Part shown: in pieces, positions 42,761 through 53,170 of the stretch | How positions within the stretch are numbered: position 1 is the first letter of the stretch | Layout: each line of letters begins with the position of its first letter | DNA from: Duganella sp. CF402 | GTDB lineage: Bacteria; Pseudomonadota; Gammaproteobacteria; Burkholderiales; Burkholderiaceae_D | Assembly (NCBI RefSeq): GCF_900109645.1 | Contig: NZ_FOBG01000001.1 | Coordinates: 310,001-374,000, forward strand | Length of the DNA stretch: 64,000 nucleotides | Reading direction: 5' to 3' | Program-made: the position numbers and the translations under genes | Notes under the pieces: generated by a model | The model's input: only the letters and a program-made list of their open reading frames with translations | Told to the model about the DNA's origin: nothing | The model's database searches: none

Positions 42761-44581
42761 ATGAAGCGTGTGTTCAAATGGCTGGCGATTGCGCTGGCTT
42801 CCGTGGTGCTGGTGATTGCGGCCCTGGTCGTGCATACCATTTATTTCAAGCCGCTGAACCTGAACTGGTTCTACACGCGTGTGTTTGCGGCCTTCGCCAT
42901 CGACAGTCCCGAGATGTTGTCGTCGATGCGCATCCTGCCCGGCTGGGCGGACTTCTACAGCGCCAAGCTGGATGACGCCTCGCCGGCACACGAGAAGAAG
43001 GCGCTTGATCTGGTGAAGAACAGCCTCGCCACGCTCAAGCAGTACGACCGCGAAAAGCTCGACCGCGAAGGCCAGCTGTCTTACGACGCATTGGCGTACT
43101 TCCTGCAGATACAGGCGGATGGCGAGCCGTATCAGCATCACGACTTCCCGGTGAACCAGATGCAGGGCGTGCAAAGCGCGCTGCCGGACTTCATGGTGCA
43201 GGTGCATCAGGTGACGAACAAGGGCGAGGCTGAGAACTACATCGCGCGTCTGAAACTATTCCCGGTGAAGTTTACGCAGCTGACGGAGGCCTTGGGGCAG
43301 CGTGAGTTGCACGGCGTCGTTCCGCCGCGCTTCACGGTGGAGAAGGTGCTCAAGCAGATGAATGGCATGATCTCCGGCGCTCCGGAGCAGCACCCGCTGT
43401 ACGTCACCTTCAAGGAAAAGCTGGATAAGGTTCCGGCTGCGGAGATGGATGCGGAAACCCGTACACGCCTGCTGGCCGGAGTTGCGGCAGCGGTGAAGGA
43501 TCAGGTGTATCCGGCCTATCGCGGCTTGATCAGCTACTTCACGGCGCTGGCGCCGAAGGCCAAGGAGAACAACGGCGCCTGGAGCCTGCCGAACGGCGAT
43601 GCCTACTATGCTTGGGCGGTGCGCATGCACACCACTTCCAACATGACGCCGCAGGAGGTGCATGAACTGGGACTGGCCGAAGTGGCGCGCGTCAGCGCGG
43701 AAATGGAGATCATCCTCAAATCGCAAGGCCTCAGCGATGGCAGCATCGGTGTGCGCGTGCAGCAGTTGGCGCGTTCGCCGGAGCAGCAGTATGCGAACAC
43801 GCCGGAAGGCAAGAAGGCTATGCTGGCGCAGTATCAGGCCATCCTCGATGAGGTGAATCAGGGGCTGGGCAGCGCGTTCGACCTGCGTCCCAAGCTGGGT
43901 GTGAAAGTGGAGCAGGTGCCGCCGTCGTCGGAGGCAACCGCGCCGGGCGCCTACTACATGATGGGCGCGTTCGACGGTTCGCGCCCGGGCGTGTTCTACG
44001 CGAACATGCGCAATCCGGGCGACACGCCGAAATTCGCCATGCGCACGCTGGCTTATCACGAGGGCATACCGGGCCACCACTTCCAGATCGCGATTGCGCA
44101 GGAAATGCAGGACGTGCCATTCTTCCGCCGCGTGCTGCCGTTTACCGCCTATCAGGAAGGCTGGGCGCTGTATGCGGAGCGGCTGGCGTTCGAGATGGGA
44201 TTCCAGAAGACGCCTCTCGATAATCTGGGCCGCCTGCGCGACGAGATGATGCGCGCCACACGGCTGGTGGTCGATTCCGGCATCCACTACAAGCACTGGA
44301 CGCGCGAGCAGTCCATCAGCTACATGATGGACAACACTGGCATGTCGGAAGGCGATGTGACGGCAGAGGTGGAGCGCTACTTCGTCAATCCGGGACAGGC
44401 CCTGGCGTACAAGGTTGGCATGCTGAAGATACTGGCTTTGCGCGAGCATGCGAAGCAGGAGCTGGGCGACAAGTTCGACTTGAAGCAGTTCCATAACGAA
44501 GTGCTGTCGCATGGCGCCTTGCCACTGTCCGTATTGGAGCGCGTGATTAACGACTGGATCGCGCAGCGCAAGCAGGCATGA
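42761..44581 (+). CDS. DUF885 protein (predicted membrane-anchored metallopeptidase-like)
   Basis: A 606-residue protein with an N-terminal membrane helix (WLAIALASVVLVIAALVVHTIYF), the rest probably periplasmic. DUF885 features: LSYDALAYFLQIQ, MTPQEVHELGLAEVARVSAEM, and the zinc-site-like YHEGIPGHHFQIAIA followed by YQEGWALYAERLAFEMG. The family is related to M32/M3-type peptidases and is thought to be hydrolytic; substrate unknown. Its TGA overlaps the start of a glycosyltransferase gene (ATGA), so the two are coupled. Confidence 0.85.
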   Translation: MKRVFKWLAIALASVVLVIAALVVHTIYFKPLNLNWFYTRVFAAFAIDSPEMLSSMRILPGWADFYSAKLDDASPAHEKKALDLVKNSLATLKQYDREKLDREGQLSYDALAYFLQIQADGEPYQHHDFPVNQMQGVQSALPDFMVQVHQVTNKGEAENYIARLKLFPVKFTQLTEALGQRELHGVVPPRFTVEKVLKQMNGMISGAPEQHPLYVTFKEKLDKVPAAEMDAETRTRLLAGVAAAVKDQVYPAYRGLISYFTALAPKAKENNGAWSLPNGDAYYAWAVRMHTTSNMTPQEVHELGLAEVARVSAEMEIILKSQGLSDGSIGVRVQQLARSPEQQYANTPEGKKAMLAQYQAILDEVNQGLGSAFDLRPKLGVKVEQVPPSSEATAPGAYYMMGAFDGSRPGVFYANMRNPGDTPKFAMRTLAYHEGIPGHHFQIAIAQEMQDVPFFRRVLPFTAYQEGWALYAERLAFEMGFQKTPLDNLGRLRDEMMRATRLVVDSGIHYKHWTREQSISYMMDNTGMSEGDVTAEVERYFVNPGQALAYKVGMLKILALREHAKQELGDKFDLKQFHNEVLSHGALPLSVLERVINDWIAQRKQA

Positions 44582-45864
44582 AAATAGGGCTGCAAACGTG
44601 GGGAAGTCATGGCGATATCCGGCCGTTTCTGGCGCTGGCGGAAGGCTTGCAACTGGCCGGACATGAGGTCACGCTGCTGATTACCTGCGTCGACAGCGAT
44701 GCGTATGCCGGCGTGACGTCTGCCGCCGGCGTGCGGATTCGCGTGCTGGTTTCGCCCGTGATAACGCCGGGGCAGGGCGCGGAGATCGGCTGGGCCATCG
44801 TCAATGCACGCGATCCTTTGAAGCAGATGAAGTTGATCCTGCAGCGCTGCTTTGGGCCGGTGGAGGATGCGATGTTTGCAGCGGCGCGCGAGTTGGCGGC
44901 GCAGTCGGATCTGCTGGTGGGGCACTACTTCATGCATCCATTGCAGATCGCGGCGGAGCATGCGAGCAAGCCGTATGTGAGCGTGTTGCTGTCGCATGCG
45001 GCGATACCGAGTGCGTACAGTCATCCATTGGGCTGGCCGCGCATGTTCAATGGTTTTCTTTGGTGGCTGACGCGTACCCTGCTGCATCGGGTGCTCAGTC
45101 CCTACGTCAACCGCTTGCGAACGCAGTTGGGCATGTCACCAGCGAAAGACGTAGTGAGCGAATTGTGGCTGTCGTCCTATCTGACGCTGGTGGCAGTGAG
45201 CCCGCAGATATGCGAGCGCCAGCCGGATTGGCCGGAAGCCTTGCAGGTATGCGGCTTCCTCGACATGCCTAACATGCCGCTGGAGGGTGAAATGAGCGGC
45301 GCCCTGTCATCCTTCCTCGCGGCAGGCGAGGCGCCTGTCTACATGACGTTGGGGAGCTGGATGCCGCCCGACGTCGCCGATCAAACCGAAACGTTGCGCA
45401 TGCTGACAGAAGCGGCGCGGCAAGCAGGCTGCCGCGCAGTGATACAGGCGTCGCGCTGGGAGGAGTGCGGATTCCGCTCCGATGAGCAGATCATTTACGT
45501 ATCCGCCTCGCCGCATCACTTGATCTTCCCACGCTGCGCAGCGGTCGTGCATCATGGCGGCGCGGGCACCACGCAATCGGCGACGCTGGCGGGCAAGCCC
45601 TCCATCGTTATCGCCCACATCAGCGAGCAGGAACACTGGGCCAACGAACTGCGCCGCATTGGCGTCGCCGGCAAACTGACCACGCGCCGCAACGTCACCG
45701 CCAAACAGCTGGCCGCGAGCGTCAAGGCGCTGCGGCCCGAGATGCAGTTAAAAGCCGCTAGCGTCGCTCGCGCGATGGCGGTGGAGAATGGTGTCGCCCA
45801 TGCCGTCGCATTAATCAACGCCCGCGCTGCTCGCGATCCCAATTATTCTTATCAGGATGTATGA
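44578..45864 (+). CDS. GT1-family glycosyltransferase (UGT/sterol type)
   Basis: A 428-residue GT-B enzyme. The N-terminal acceptor domain starts GLQTWGSHGDIRPFLALAEGLQLAGHEVTLLI; the C-terminal donor domain has VYMTLGSW and HHGGAGTTQSATLAGKPSIVI, the UDP-sugar binding signature of the MGT/sterol glucosyltransferase family. It probably glycosylates a lipid or small lipophilic acceptor. It is not the SenB-type enzyme of the selenoneine pathway. Coupled to DUF885 by a four-base overlap; no other sugar-metabolism genes nearby. Confidence 0.88.
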   Translation: MKIGLQTWGSHGDIRPFLALAEGLQLAGHEVTLLITCVDSDAYAGVTSAAGVRIRVLVSPVITPGQGAEIGWAIVNARDPLKQMKLILQRCFGPVEDAMFAAARELAAQSDLLVGHYFMHPLQIAAEHASKPYVSVLLSHAAIPSAYSHPLGWPRMFNGFLWWLTRTLLHRVLSPYVNRLRTQLGMSPAKDVVSELWLSSYLTLVAVSPQICERQPDWPEALQVCGFLDMPNMPLEGEMSGALSSFLAAGEAPVYMTLGSWMPPDVADQTETLRMLTEAARQAGCRAVIQASRWEECGFRSDEQIIYVSASPHHLIFPRCAAVVHHGGAGTTQSATLAGKPSIVIAHISEQEHWANELRRIGVAGKLTTRRNVTAKQLAASVKALRPEMQLKAASVARAMAVENGVAHAVALINARAARDPNYSYQDV

Positions 45865-45865
45865 C

Positions 45866-46219
45866 ATGACGTTTAAGTCTATTGCACGTAATTCTTTGGT
45901 GACCTCTATTCTGGCCCTGTGCACGCCAGTGTTTGCCGCTGAGCCCACTATCCACGAGGTGTATGTTGCTGCGGAGGCTGGCAGATACGACGAAGCGCAG
46001 TCCATGATGGATCAAGTGTTGTTGGCGCATCCGAATAGCGCCACTGCTCACTTTGTAGAAGCTGAACTTCTGGCCAAGCAAGGAAAATTCGCTGCGGCTC
46101 GGCTGTCGCTTGCTACGGCCGAGCAACTCTCGCCGGGACTGCCCAAAGTCAAGCCTGACGCAGTCCGCAAATTGAAGTCCCTTTTGGCTTCGGGCACCGC
46201 TGTTGAATCTGGGCGCTAA
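45866..46219 (+). CDS. Small exported TPR-like protein
   Basis: A 117-residue protein with a Sec signal (SLVTSILALCTPVFAAE). The mature part contains about two tetratricopeptide-like units: VYVAAEAGRYDEAQSMMDQVLLAHPNSA and AHFVEAELLAKQGKFAAARLSLATAEQLSP. Probably a periplasmic scaffold. ATG at 45866 is chosen over 45857 because CAGGA then has proper spacing. It begins one base after the glycosyltransferase stop, but its G+C content is visibly lower, and it opens a patch of four such genes. Confidence 0.75.
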   Translation: MTFKSIARNSLVTSILALCTPVFAAEPTIHEVYVAAEAGRYDEAQSMMDQVLLAHPNSATAHFVEAELLAKQGKFAAARLSLATAEQLSPGLPKVKPDAVRKLKSLLASGTAVESGR

Positions 46220-46267
46220 CTGGCTTTGATAAGGCGGCCGGGAGCTGCATTTTATGTGAGGACGCAT

Positions 46268-47083
46268 ATGATTTTTCGACGGCAGTTTTTTCTTTTAGCC
46301 GCACTGGCTTGCAGTGTTCAACGGGCCTATGCAGATGATGGGCTTACGCAAACTACCATCTCTTTTTATGCGAATGGCAAGGCTGTCGGTGGAATCATTT
46401 TTGCGATCGGTGCAAAAACTGAGGCGGCGGCAAAAGCCAATCAGATTGATCAGGATGCTCAAGGTATTCATCTGGTAGGTAACGTCCAGGCCAGTTTGAC
46501 GCCTCAAAGTCTGCAGTCGTTCATCCTGTTAGGTGACGATGTGCGGGTCATCAAGACACCCATTACTCCCGATCGTGCCAAGGCAGTGCGTGACCTTGAG
46601 GCAATGAGCGGTCCTGACCAGTTGTATCGCGGACGTGCCGCCAGCGCAAATGTCACGTCGGATGAGTGGGCGCAGCAGTCCGCAATCGACACGGCGAACA
46701 TGAAACGATTAGCCGAGATCATTGATGCCTACGGATGGCCGGGCTTGCATTTTGCTGGCATGGCCTCTCAAACTGCGTTTTTGGTTTTGCAACATGCGGA
46801 CAAGGATAGTCAGTTGAAATACCTCCCCTTGCTACGTGATGCGGTGAAGCGTGCCGATGCACTTGGTTCAGATCTCGCGTTACTTGAGGATCGAGTCCGT
46901 ATCAGCGACGGCCGAGCCCAACTCTATGGCACGCAACTCATTGGCGAGCCGCTACGATTTGCGCCAATCGAAGATGAGCAGCATGTCGATGAGCGCCGTC
47001 GGAGTATAGGATTGCCGCCGCTGGCCGAATATGCGAAGTTGTTTGGAGTGACGTACCGTGCGACGGAGAGCAATCCCAACTGA
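46268..47083 (+). CDS. DUF6624-like exported protein
   Basis: A 271-residue protein with a Sec signal (FFLLAALACSVQRAYAD). The C-terminal half carries the DUF6624 pattern: MKRLAEIIDAYGWPG, SQTAFLVLQHADKD, YLPLLRDAVKRADALGSDLALLEDRV, YGTQLIGEPL and VDERRRSIGLPPLAEYAKLFG. The N-terminal half is unfamiliar. Function unknown. A+T content is higher than in the flanking blocks, as for the next two genes. Confidence 0.78.
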   Translation: MIFRRQFFLLAALACSVQRAYADDGLTQTTISFYANGKAVGGIIFAIGAKTEAAAKANQIDQDAQGIHLVGNVQASLTPQSLQSFILLGDDVRVIKTPITPDRAKAVRDLEAMSGPDQLYRGRAASANVTSDEWAQQSAIDTANMKRLAEIIDAYGWPGLHFAGMASQTAFLVLQHADKDSQLKYLPLLRDAVKRADALGSDLALLEDRVRISDGRAQLYGTQLIGEPLRFAPIEDEQHVDERRRSIGLPPLAEYAKLFGVTYRATESNPN

Positions 47084-47132
47084 GCATTGAAAGGCTACGA
47101 TGTCCGGTCGGGAAAATACTCGCCTGAAAATA

Positions 47133-47465
47133 ATGACGAACTTCTTCAAGATTGCTGTGCTGTTCTTTGTGACGGCGTTGGCAGAAATAGTTGGCTGCTA
47201 TCTGCCTTGGCTGGTGCTTAGGCAGGGCAAGTCAGCTTGGCTGTTGCTGCCTGCGGCGTTGTCCTTGGCCTTGTTTGCCTGGCTCCTGACTTTACATCCA
47301 ACCGCCGCCGGTCGCACCTATGCGGCGTACGGCGGCGCTTACATCTGCGTTGCGTTGCTCTGGCTTCGCTTTGTCGACGGCGTTTCACTGACTCGCTTCG
47401 ACATCATCGGTGCCTTGCTGGCGCTGGTAGGCATGGCGGTTATCGCTCTACAACCGGTGAAATAA
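47133..47465 (+). CDS. YnfA-family small membrane protein
   Basis: A 110-residue protein with four predicted helices: [59 protein letters not shown] and [18 protein letters not shown]. Motifs [23 protein letters not shown] and W-L-x-D-G-V are diagnostic of YnfA/UPF0060, of normal length for the family, distantly related to small multidrug exporters. Start at 47133 gives the standard N-terminus. Confidence 0.9.
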   Translation: MTNFFKIAVLFFVTALAEIVGCYLPWLVLRQGKSAWLLLPAALSLALFAWLLTLHPTAAGRTYAAYGGAYICVALLWLRFVDGVSLTRFDIIGALLALVGMAVIALQPVK

Positions 47466-47487
47466 GGCGCCAGGAGTGCATCATCAG

Positions 47488-48441
47488 ATGTTTAAGTTCT
47501 CATCCAAAGTAGTTGCAGGTGTGCTGGTTGGTGCGGTGTATGGATTGGCCATTCGCCTTGGATTCGCCAGCAAGGATGTTCATCCTTTTATCAGCACGAT
47601 TTCTTCTGCCTTCCTGTTTGTCTGTCCTTTTAGCGTCGGTGCGATTGCGGTGCTATGGGGCGCGGAGAGGAATGTGCGGGTCAGTGTTGGCCGTCAGGTC
47701 GGCTTGGCAACTTCCGCGATGGGGTTGTTCTTGCTCGCGATGTTCGTCACCTTTCTGGAAGGCCTGATTTGCATCGTGCTGGTGGTGCCGGTCTTTATGT
47801 GCGCCTCGATTTCGGGCGGCTTGATTGGCGGCTTGATTCATAATAATGACCGGGTTGACCGCTCAACCTTGCCAGCTTTGGCCTTGCTGCCGTTATTGTT
47901 TGGGCCGATTGAGAGCCTGCTGCCAGAACAGCGCAGCACTCAGACCGTGCAAAATACGATTCATATCGATGCGGCGCCCGAAGTCGTGTTTGATAATTTG
48001 GCGGAAGTGCGCAATATTCGTCCGAATGAACTGGGATTCTCTTTTGTTCATTTGATCGGTTTGCCGAAGCCAGTCGAGGCGCAGATGAACGGCAACGTGC
48101 GTACCAGCCGCTGGGAGAAAAATGTCTGGTTCCAGGAGGTGATCACGGAGTCGGACAAACCGCACGCCTTGCGCTATCGGTTTGTCGTTCCCAAGGGCGC
48201 TATTCCCCGCGAAGCGCTTGATGAACATGTCGAGATCAATGGCGAATACTTCGAGCTGATCGACGGCGGCTACACGCTGGAACGGAGCAAGGATGGCGGC
48301 ACGGACCTGAGCCTGACGACAAGCTTCATCAACAAGTCGCGCTTGCAGGCATATGGAAACGTGTGGGGGAAACTGGTGCTGAAGGATTTCCATCGTTCGA
48401 TTCTCGGGCTGATGAAGTCACGTTCAGAACGTAAAGCCTGA
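47488..48441 (+). CDS. Membrane protein with C-terminal SRPBCC (START-like) domain
   Basis: A 317-residue protein. The first ~145 residues hold four or five helices (VVAGVLVGAVYGLAIRLGF, AFLFVCPFSVGAIAVLW, LFLLAMFVTFLEGLICIVLVVPVF); the rest resembles a polyketide-cyclase/START-like fold beginning QNTIHIDAAPEVVFDNLAEVRNI. This fusion suggests a lipophilic ligand at the membrane, but no function is known. ATG at 47488 is preceded by AGGAG at 47472-47476; an in-frame GTG at 47476 is less likely. Confidence 0.75.
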   Translation: MFKFSSKVVAGVLVGAVYGLAIRLGFASKDVHPFISTISSAFLFVCPFSVGAIAVLWGAERNVRVSVGRQVGLATSAMGLFLLAMFVTFLEGLICIVLVVPVFMCASISGGLIGGLIHNNDRVDRSTLPALALLPLLFGPIESLLPEQRSTQTVQNTIHIDAAPEVVFDNLAEVRNIRPNELGFSFVHLIGLPKPVEAQMNGNVRTSRWEKNVWFQEVITESDKPHALRYRFVVPKGAIPREALDEHVEINGEYFELIDGGYTLERSKDGGTDLSLTTSFINKSRLQAYGNVWGKLVLKDFHRSILGLMKSRSERKA

Positions 48442-48521
48442 TAGCAGGTATCGCGAAATAGGTGAATTTGGCGGTGGGGCAGGTCGATACAATGGGGCGA
48501 TTATGGTGACCCGGAGTAGAG

Positions 48522-49460
48522 ATGAAACGACGTGCCTTCCTGACGGCTGCCGCTGCGGTTCCCACTGCTGCTTTTGCCGGGCCGCTGGCCGCGATTGCGC
48601 AGCGGCCTTCGGTGCGGGTGATTATCGATAACGATTTTGCCGGCGATCCGGATGGGTTGGTCGCGCTCGCGCATCAGCTGCTGTCACCCAAGGCGCGTAC
48701 GGTGCTGGTTACCGGTTCGGCGCTGGATGCGAATCTCGCTCGGATGGCCGGTGTTGATACGGCGCGGACGGCGGCCGCCGGATGCCGTCTGACGCAGGAT
48801 TTGATTGGGCGTCTGGAGGTGGCGAATCCGCCGCCGGTCATTGCTGGCGCCGAGGGCTTTGCAGGCGGGGAGTCGGCTGCGGCGCGCGCTATCGTCGCCG
48901 AAGCGCTGCGCGATGATGCTTTGCCTTTGATCGTGACTTGCGGCGGGCCGCTGACAAATATCGCTGCGGCGCTGCGTCTCAATCCACTGATCGCTGACAA
49001 AATCAAGTTGGTGTGGATAGGTGGCGGGGATGGTGGCCATGAATACAACCTGTCTACCGATCTCGCTGCGGCGCGCCATGTGCTGGAAGAGTCCAGGGTG
49101 CCAGTGTGGCAGATTCCGGAATCCGAATACAAGCGCTTCCAGATTTCGGTTGCGTCGCTGACCAGTGAGTTCCGCACGATTTCACCAGTGGCGCAATGGC
49201 TGTACGAGCAGTATCAGCATCTTCCGCCATTCGTGCAGCTGGGCGGCTCGCTGACATTTGGCGATAGCCCGATGGTGTCGCTGACCGCGTTCGGCATGGA
49301 GCTATGCCCCACAACGAAGCGTCGTGTGCGGCGCATCCTTGATGATTCACGCTACGGCGACGAGATCGCCGCGCGTGAAATTCATGTGTGCCACTCGATG
49401 GATGTGGCACTCAACTTTGCCGATTTCTTTGCGCTGCTGCGCCTTCATCGGCAAGGTTGA
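48522..49460 (+). CDS. Tat-exported nucleoside hydrolase-like enzyme
   Basis: A 312-residue protein. N-terminal MKRRAFLTAAAAVPTAAFAG looks like a Tat signal. The calcium and ribose site is VIIDNDFAGDPDGLVAL, the DxDF-x-GDPD variant of the inosine-uridine hydrolase motif; further PLIVTCGGPLTNIAAAL and VWIGGGDGGHEYNL are family marks, and a late His-Asp-like segment is in HVCHSMDVALNFADF. It probably cleaves nucleosides to ribose and base in the periplasm. It converges on the malic-enzyme gene; stops are adjacent. Confidence 0.85.
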   Translation: MKRRAFLTAAAAVPTAAFAGPLAAIAQRPSVRVIIDNDFAGDPDGLVALAHQLLSPKARTVLVTGSALDANLARMAGVDTARTAAAGCRLTQDLIGRLEVANPPPVIAGAEGFAGGESAAARAIVAEALRDDALPLIVTCGGPLTNIAAALRLNPLIADKIKLVWIGGGDGGHEYNLSTDLAAARHVLEESRVPVWQIPESEYKRFQISVASLTSEFRTISPVAQWLYEQYQHLPPFVQLGGSLTFGDSPMVSLTAFGMELCPTTKRRVRRILDDSRYGDEIAAREIHVCHSMDVALNFADFFALLRLHRQG

Positions 49461-50693
<1,233 letters not shown>

Positions 50694-50714
50694 GTGATGT
50701 TCCTTACAATGCGA

Positions 50715-50747
50715 AAAACGCCCGCACGGCGTAAACCGTGCAGGCGC
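50715..50747 (-). terminator. Rho-independent terminator of gdhA
   Basis: On the minus strand CGCCTGCACGG pairs with CCGTGCGGGCG (11 pairs, one G-T) around a six-base loop and is followed directly by five T. It lies 22 bases past the gdhA stop and just before the malic-enzyme ribosome site. Confidence 0.85.
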
Positions 50748-50769
50748 AAACTGCTGGGGATTCAGTGAA

Positions 50770-52071
50770 TCATGGGTACAGGCCGCGCACTTCGCGCGCT
50801 TGCAGCACACGGGTGCAAGCGAGGATGAAGGTGGCGGTACGCAGGGTGACTTTCTTATCCTGCGCAACAACCCATACTGCATTGAACGCATCTTGCATGA
50901 TGCGAGTTAAGCGAGCATTAATTTCGTCTTCGCTCCAGAAGAAGCTGGAGAAATCCTGTACCCATTCGAAGTACGACACGGTGACGCCGCCGGCGTTGGC
51001 CAGTACGTCCGGCACGATCAGCACATCCTTGTCGGTCAGGATGTCGTCCGCTTCCGGCGTGGTCGGACCGTTGGCGCCTTCCAGGATGATCTTGGTGCGG
51101 ATGCGCGGTGCGTTGGCTGCGGTGATCTGCTGTTCCAATGCGGCCGGGATCAGGATGTCCGATTCCACGTCCCAGAATGCATCGCGGTCGAGGATCGCTT
51201 CGGCGCCAGGGAAGCCTGCAACACCGCCGGTTTCCGCTACGTGCTGGTGCAGACGGGCGATATCCAGGCCGCCCTGATGCACCACGGTTGCGGTGTGATC
51301 CTGCACGGCGATGACTTTCGAACCCGCTTCAGCGAACATGGTTGCGGCCACGCCGCCCACGTTGCCAAAGCCCTGCACGGCGACACGTGCACCGGTAATC
51401 GCGACACCGCGCTTGGCGGCGGCTTCGCGGCCTACCACGAACACGCCACGGCCGGTCGCTTCGCGGCGGCCCAGCGAGCCGCCCAGCGAGATTGGCTTGC
51501 CGGTCACCACGCCGGTCGACAGGTTACCTTCGATCATGGCGTAGGAGTCCATCATCCATGCCATCACTTGTTCGTTGGTGTTGACGTCCGGTGCCGGGAT
51601 GTCTTTGTTAGGGCCGATAATCAGGCTGATTTCGCTGGTGTAGCGGCGGGTCAGGCGCTGCAGTTCACCACGCGACAGGGTCTTTGGATCGACACGGATG
51701 CCGCCTTTGGCGCCGCCGTATGGCACGTTGACTGCTGCGTTTTTCACGGTCATCCATGCCGACAGTGCCATCACTTCGGACAGGGTCACGTCCTGGTGGA
51801 AGCGCACGCCGCCTTTGCCTGGACCACGCGACATATTGTGCTGCACGCGATAGCCTTCGTAGTGGGCGATGCTGCCGTCATCGCGCTCGATCGGCACGTC
51901 AACGGTCAGGATGCGCTTCGGGCGCTTGAGGGTTTCGACCCAGCGCGACAGGCTGCCGAGGTGCGGGGTAACGCGGTCGATCTGCTGCAGGTAGACGCCC
52001 CAAGGACCGAGGTCGTCGGCGTTGAGGTAGGAAGGCAGTGCGTGTTGTGCTGGTACAGTGGTCATGCTCAA
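50770..52071 (-). CDS. gdhA: Glutamate dehydrogenase (Glu/Leu/Phe/Val family)
   Basis: A 433-residue enzyme interconverting glutamate and 2-oxoglutarate plus ammonia. Catalytic segment [11 protein letters not shown] and the N-terminal [18 protein letters not shown]; nucleotide fold [24 protein letters not shown]-terminal [21 protein letters not shown]. The sequence is the compact hexameric type. Regulated probably by the LysR protein encoded immediately upstream, since a perfect LysR-type palindrome lies at 52177-52195, about 105 bases from the ATG. Cytosolic. Confidence 0.93.
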   Translation of the reverse strand: MSMTTVPAQHALPSYLNADDLGPWGVYLQQIDRVTPHLGSLSRWVETLKRPKRILTVDVPIERDDGSIAHYEGYRVQHNMSRGPGKGGVRFHQDVTLSEVMALSAWMTVKNAAVNVPYGGAKGGIRVDPKTLSRGELQRLTRRYTSEISLIIGPNKDIPAPDVNTNEQVMAWMMDSYAMIEGNLSTGVVTGKPISLGGSLGRREATGRGVFVVGREAAAKRGVAITGARVAVQGFGNVGGVAATMFAEAGSKVIAVQDHTATVVHQGGLDIARLHQHVAETGGVAGFPGAEAILDRDAFWDVESDILIPAALEQQITAANAPRIRTKIILEGANGPTTPEADDILTDKDVLIVPDVLANAGGVTVSYFEWVQDFSSFFWSEDEINARLTRIMQDAFNAVWVVAQDKKVTLRTATFILACTRVLQAREVRGLYP

Positions 52072-52176
52072 GGCTCCCGTGAATTCGTTGAATGAACGCT
52101 GCTCATGGCAGCGATCAAGTGGAACGAATCATAGGCTTGGAGCGTTTAGAGCGGCCAATGCTGTATGCGCATTCGG

Positions 52177-52195
52177 CTATGCAAAAAATGCATAG
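52177..52195. promoter_or_regulatory. LysR-type palindrome upstream of gdhA
   Basis: CTATGCA-AAAAA-TGCATAG is a perfect 7-bp inverted repeat containing the LysR-family T-N11-A motif. It directly abuts the lysR stop codon. A second short palindrome, ATGCGCAT, lies close by near 52165. Position suits activation of gdhA from upstream. Confidence 0.5.
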
Positions 52196-53158
52196 TTATC
52201 TCTCCGATACCGGAATGCGGCGTTTTTTCGCGCCGTGATTTTGCTGCGTTTCGAGGAATTCCCACAGGCGTTCGACGATGGGTTTTCCGCGCCGGTGCGT
52301 CGATGGACGCTCGCGGTACAAGCGGATTTCCATCTCGATTTCCCAGTCCGAGGTATCGCCGTCAGCGCGTGCCAGCTGCTTTTGTTTCAGCTCGCGCGTG
52401 ACGGCGGATTCGGGCAGGAAGGCGATGCCGCGTCCTTCCAGCGCCATCATCTTCAGGCCTTCGGCCATGTCGGTTTCGTAATGCGGCTCGAGATGCAATG
52501 GCGTTTTCGCATCGTTCAGAAGCAGCTCCACCATGCGCCCGAGATAGGCGTTGTTGGTGTAGGAGAGGAAGGGCAGCGGTGCGCGTTTGGTGCCGGGCAG
52601 TTTAAATTCCGGCACCTTGTTTTTATCGCAGCGTGCATATGCGCGCAGCGATTCGTGGCCCAGCACCAGCATGTCGTAGCGGCCCGGATCCAGCTGCACC
52701 GGCTGGCGCGGATGGTGATAGCACAGCAGCAGGTCGCAACCGCCTTCGACCAGTTGCAGCACGGCGTCGTGGACATTGAGCGCCATCAGGCGGCTGCGGA
52801 TCGGCGCGAAATCTTCTTCGAGTTTGGTGAGCCACTTCGGCACGAAGGTGAGCGACAACGTATGCGGCACCGCGAGGTCGATGCTGGTCTGCGCGGCGGC
52901 GCGCTTGGAGCGCAGCATTTCGCGCGCGCCGTTGATCTTCGATAGCATCTCCAGTGCCTGCTCGTAGAACACAATGCCCGCCGGCGTTAGCCGCGTTGGA
53001 TACGAGGTGCGGTCGATCAAGTCCGTACCGAGCCAGTTTTCCAGCGACTGGATGCGGCGCGAAAAGGCAGGCTGCGTCACGTGGCGCAGCGCCGCCGAAC
53101 GGCTGAAGTTATTGGTCTCCACCAGCGAGATAAAGTCTTCCAGCCATTTGGTTTCCAT
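52196..53158 (-). CDS. LysR-family transcriptional regulator
   Basis: A 320-residue regulator. N-terminal winged HTH: WLEDFISLVETNNFSRSAALRHVTQPAFSRRIQSLENWLGTDLIDR (about 4-50). The C-terminal effector domain is of the periplasmic-binding type (IDLAVPHTLSLTFVPKWL onward). The start has AAGGA upstream. It begins 12 bases after the MFS gene stop and ends at the palindrome before gdhA, so it could be cotranscribed with marR-MFS yet act on gdhA. Confidence 0.9.
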   Translation of the reverse strand: METKWLEDFISLVETNNFSRSAALRHVTQPAFSRRIQSLENWLGTDLIDRTSYPTRLTPAGIVFYEQALEMLSKINGAREMLRSKRAAAQTSIDLAVPHTLSLTFVPKWLTKLEEDFAPIRSRLMALNVHDAVLQLVEGGCDLLLCYHHPRQPVQLDPGRYDMLVLGHESLRAYARCDKNKVPEFKLPGTKRAPLPFLSYTNNAYLGRMVELLLNDAKTPLHLEPHYETDMAEGLKMMALEGRGIAFLPESAVTRELKQKQLARADGDTSDWEIEMEIRLYRERPSTHRRGKPIVERLWEFLETQQNHGAKKRRIPVSER

Positions 53159-53170
53159 GCGATGTCCTTG

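Noticed and set aside
44578..45864. Glycosyltransferase as the missing SenB
   Set aside because: Its HHGGAGTTQS donor motif and N-terminus are of the GT1 UGT/sterol type; it is coupled to DUF885, not to selD or the SenA-like gene.
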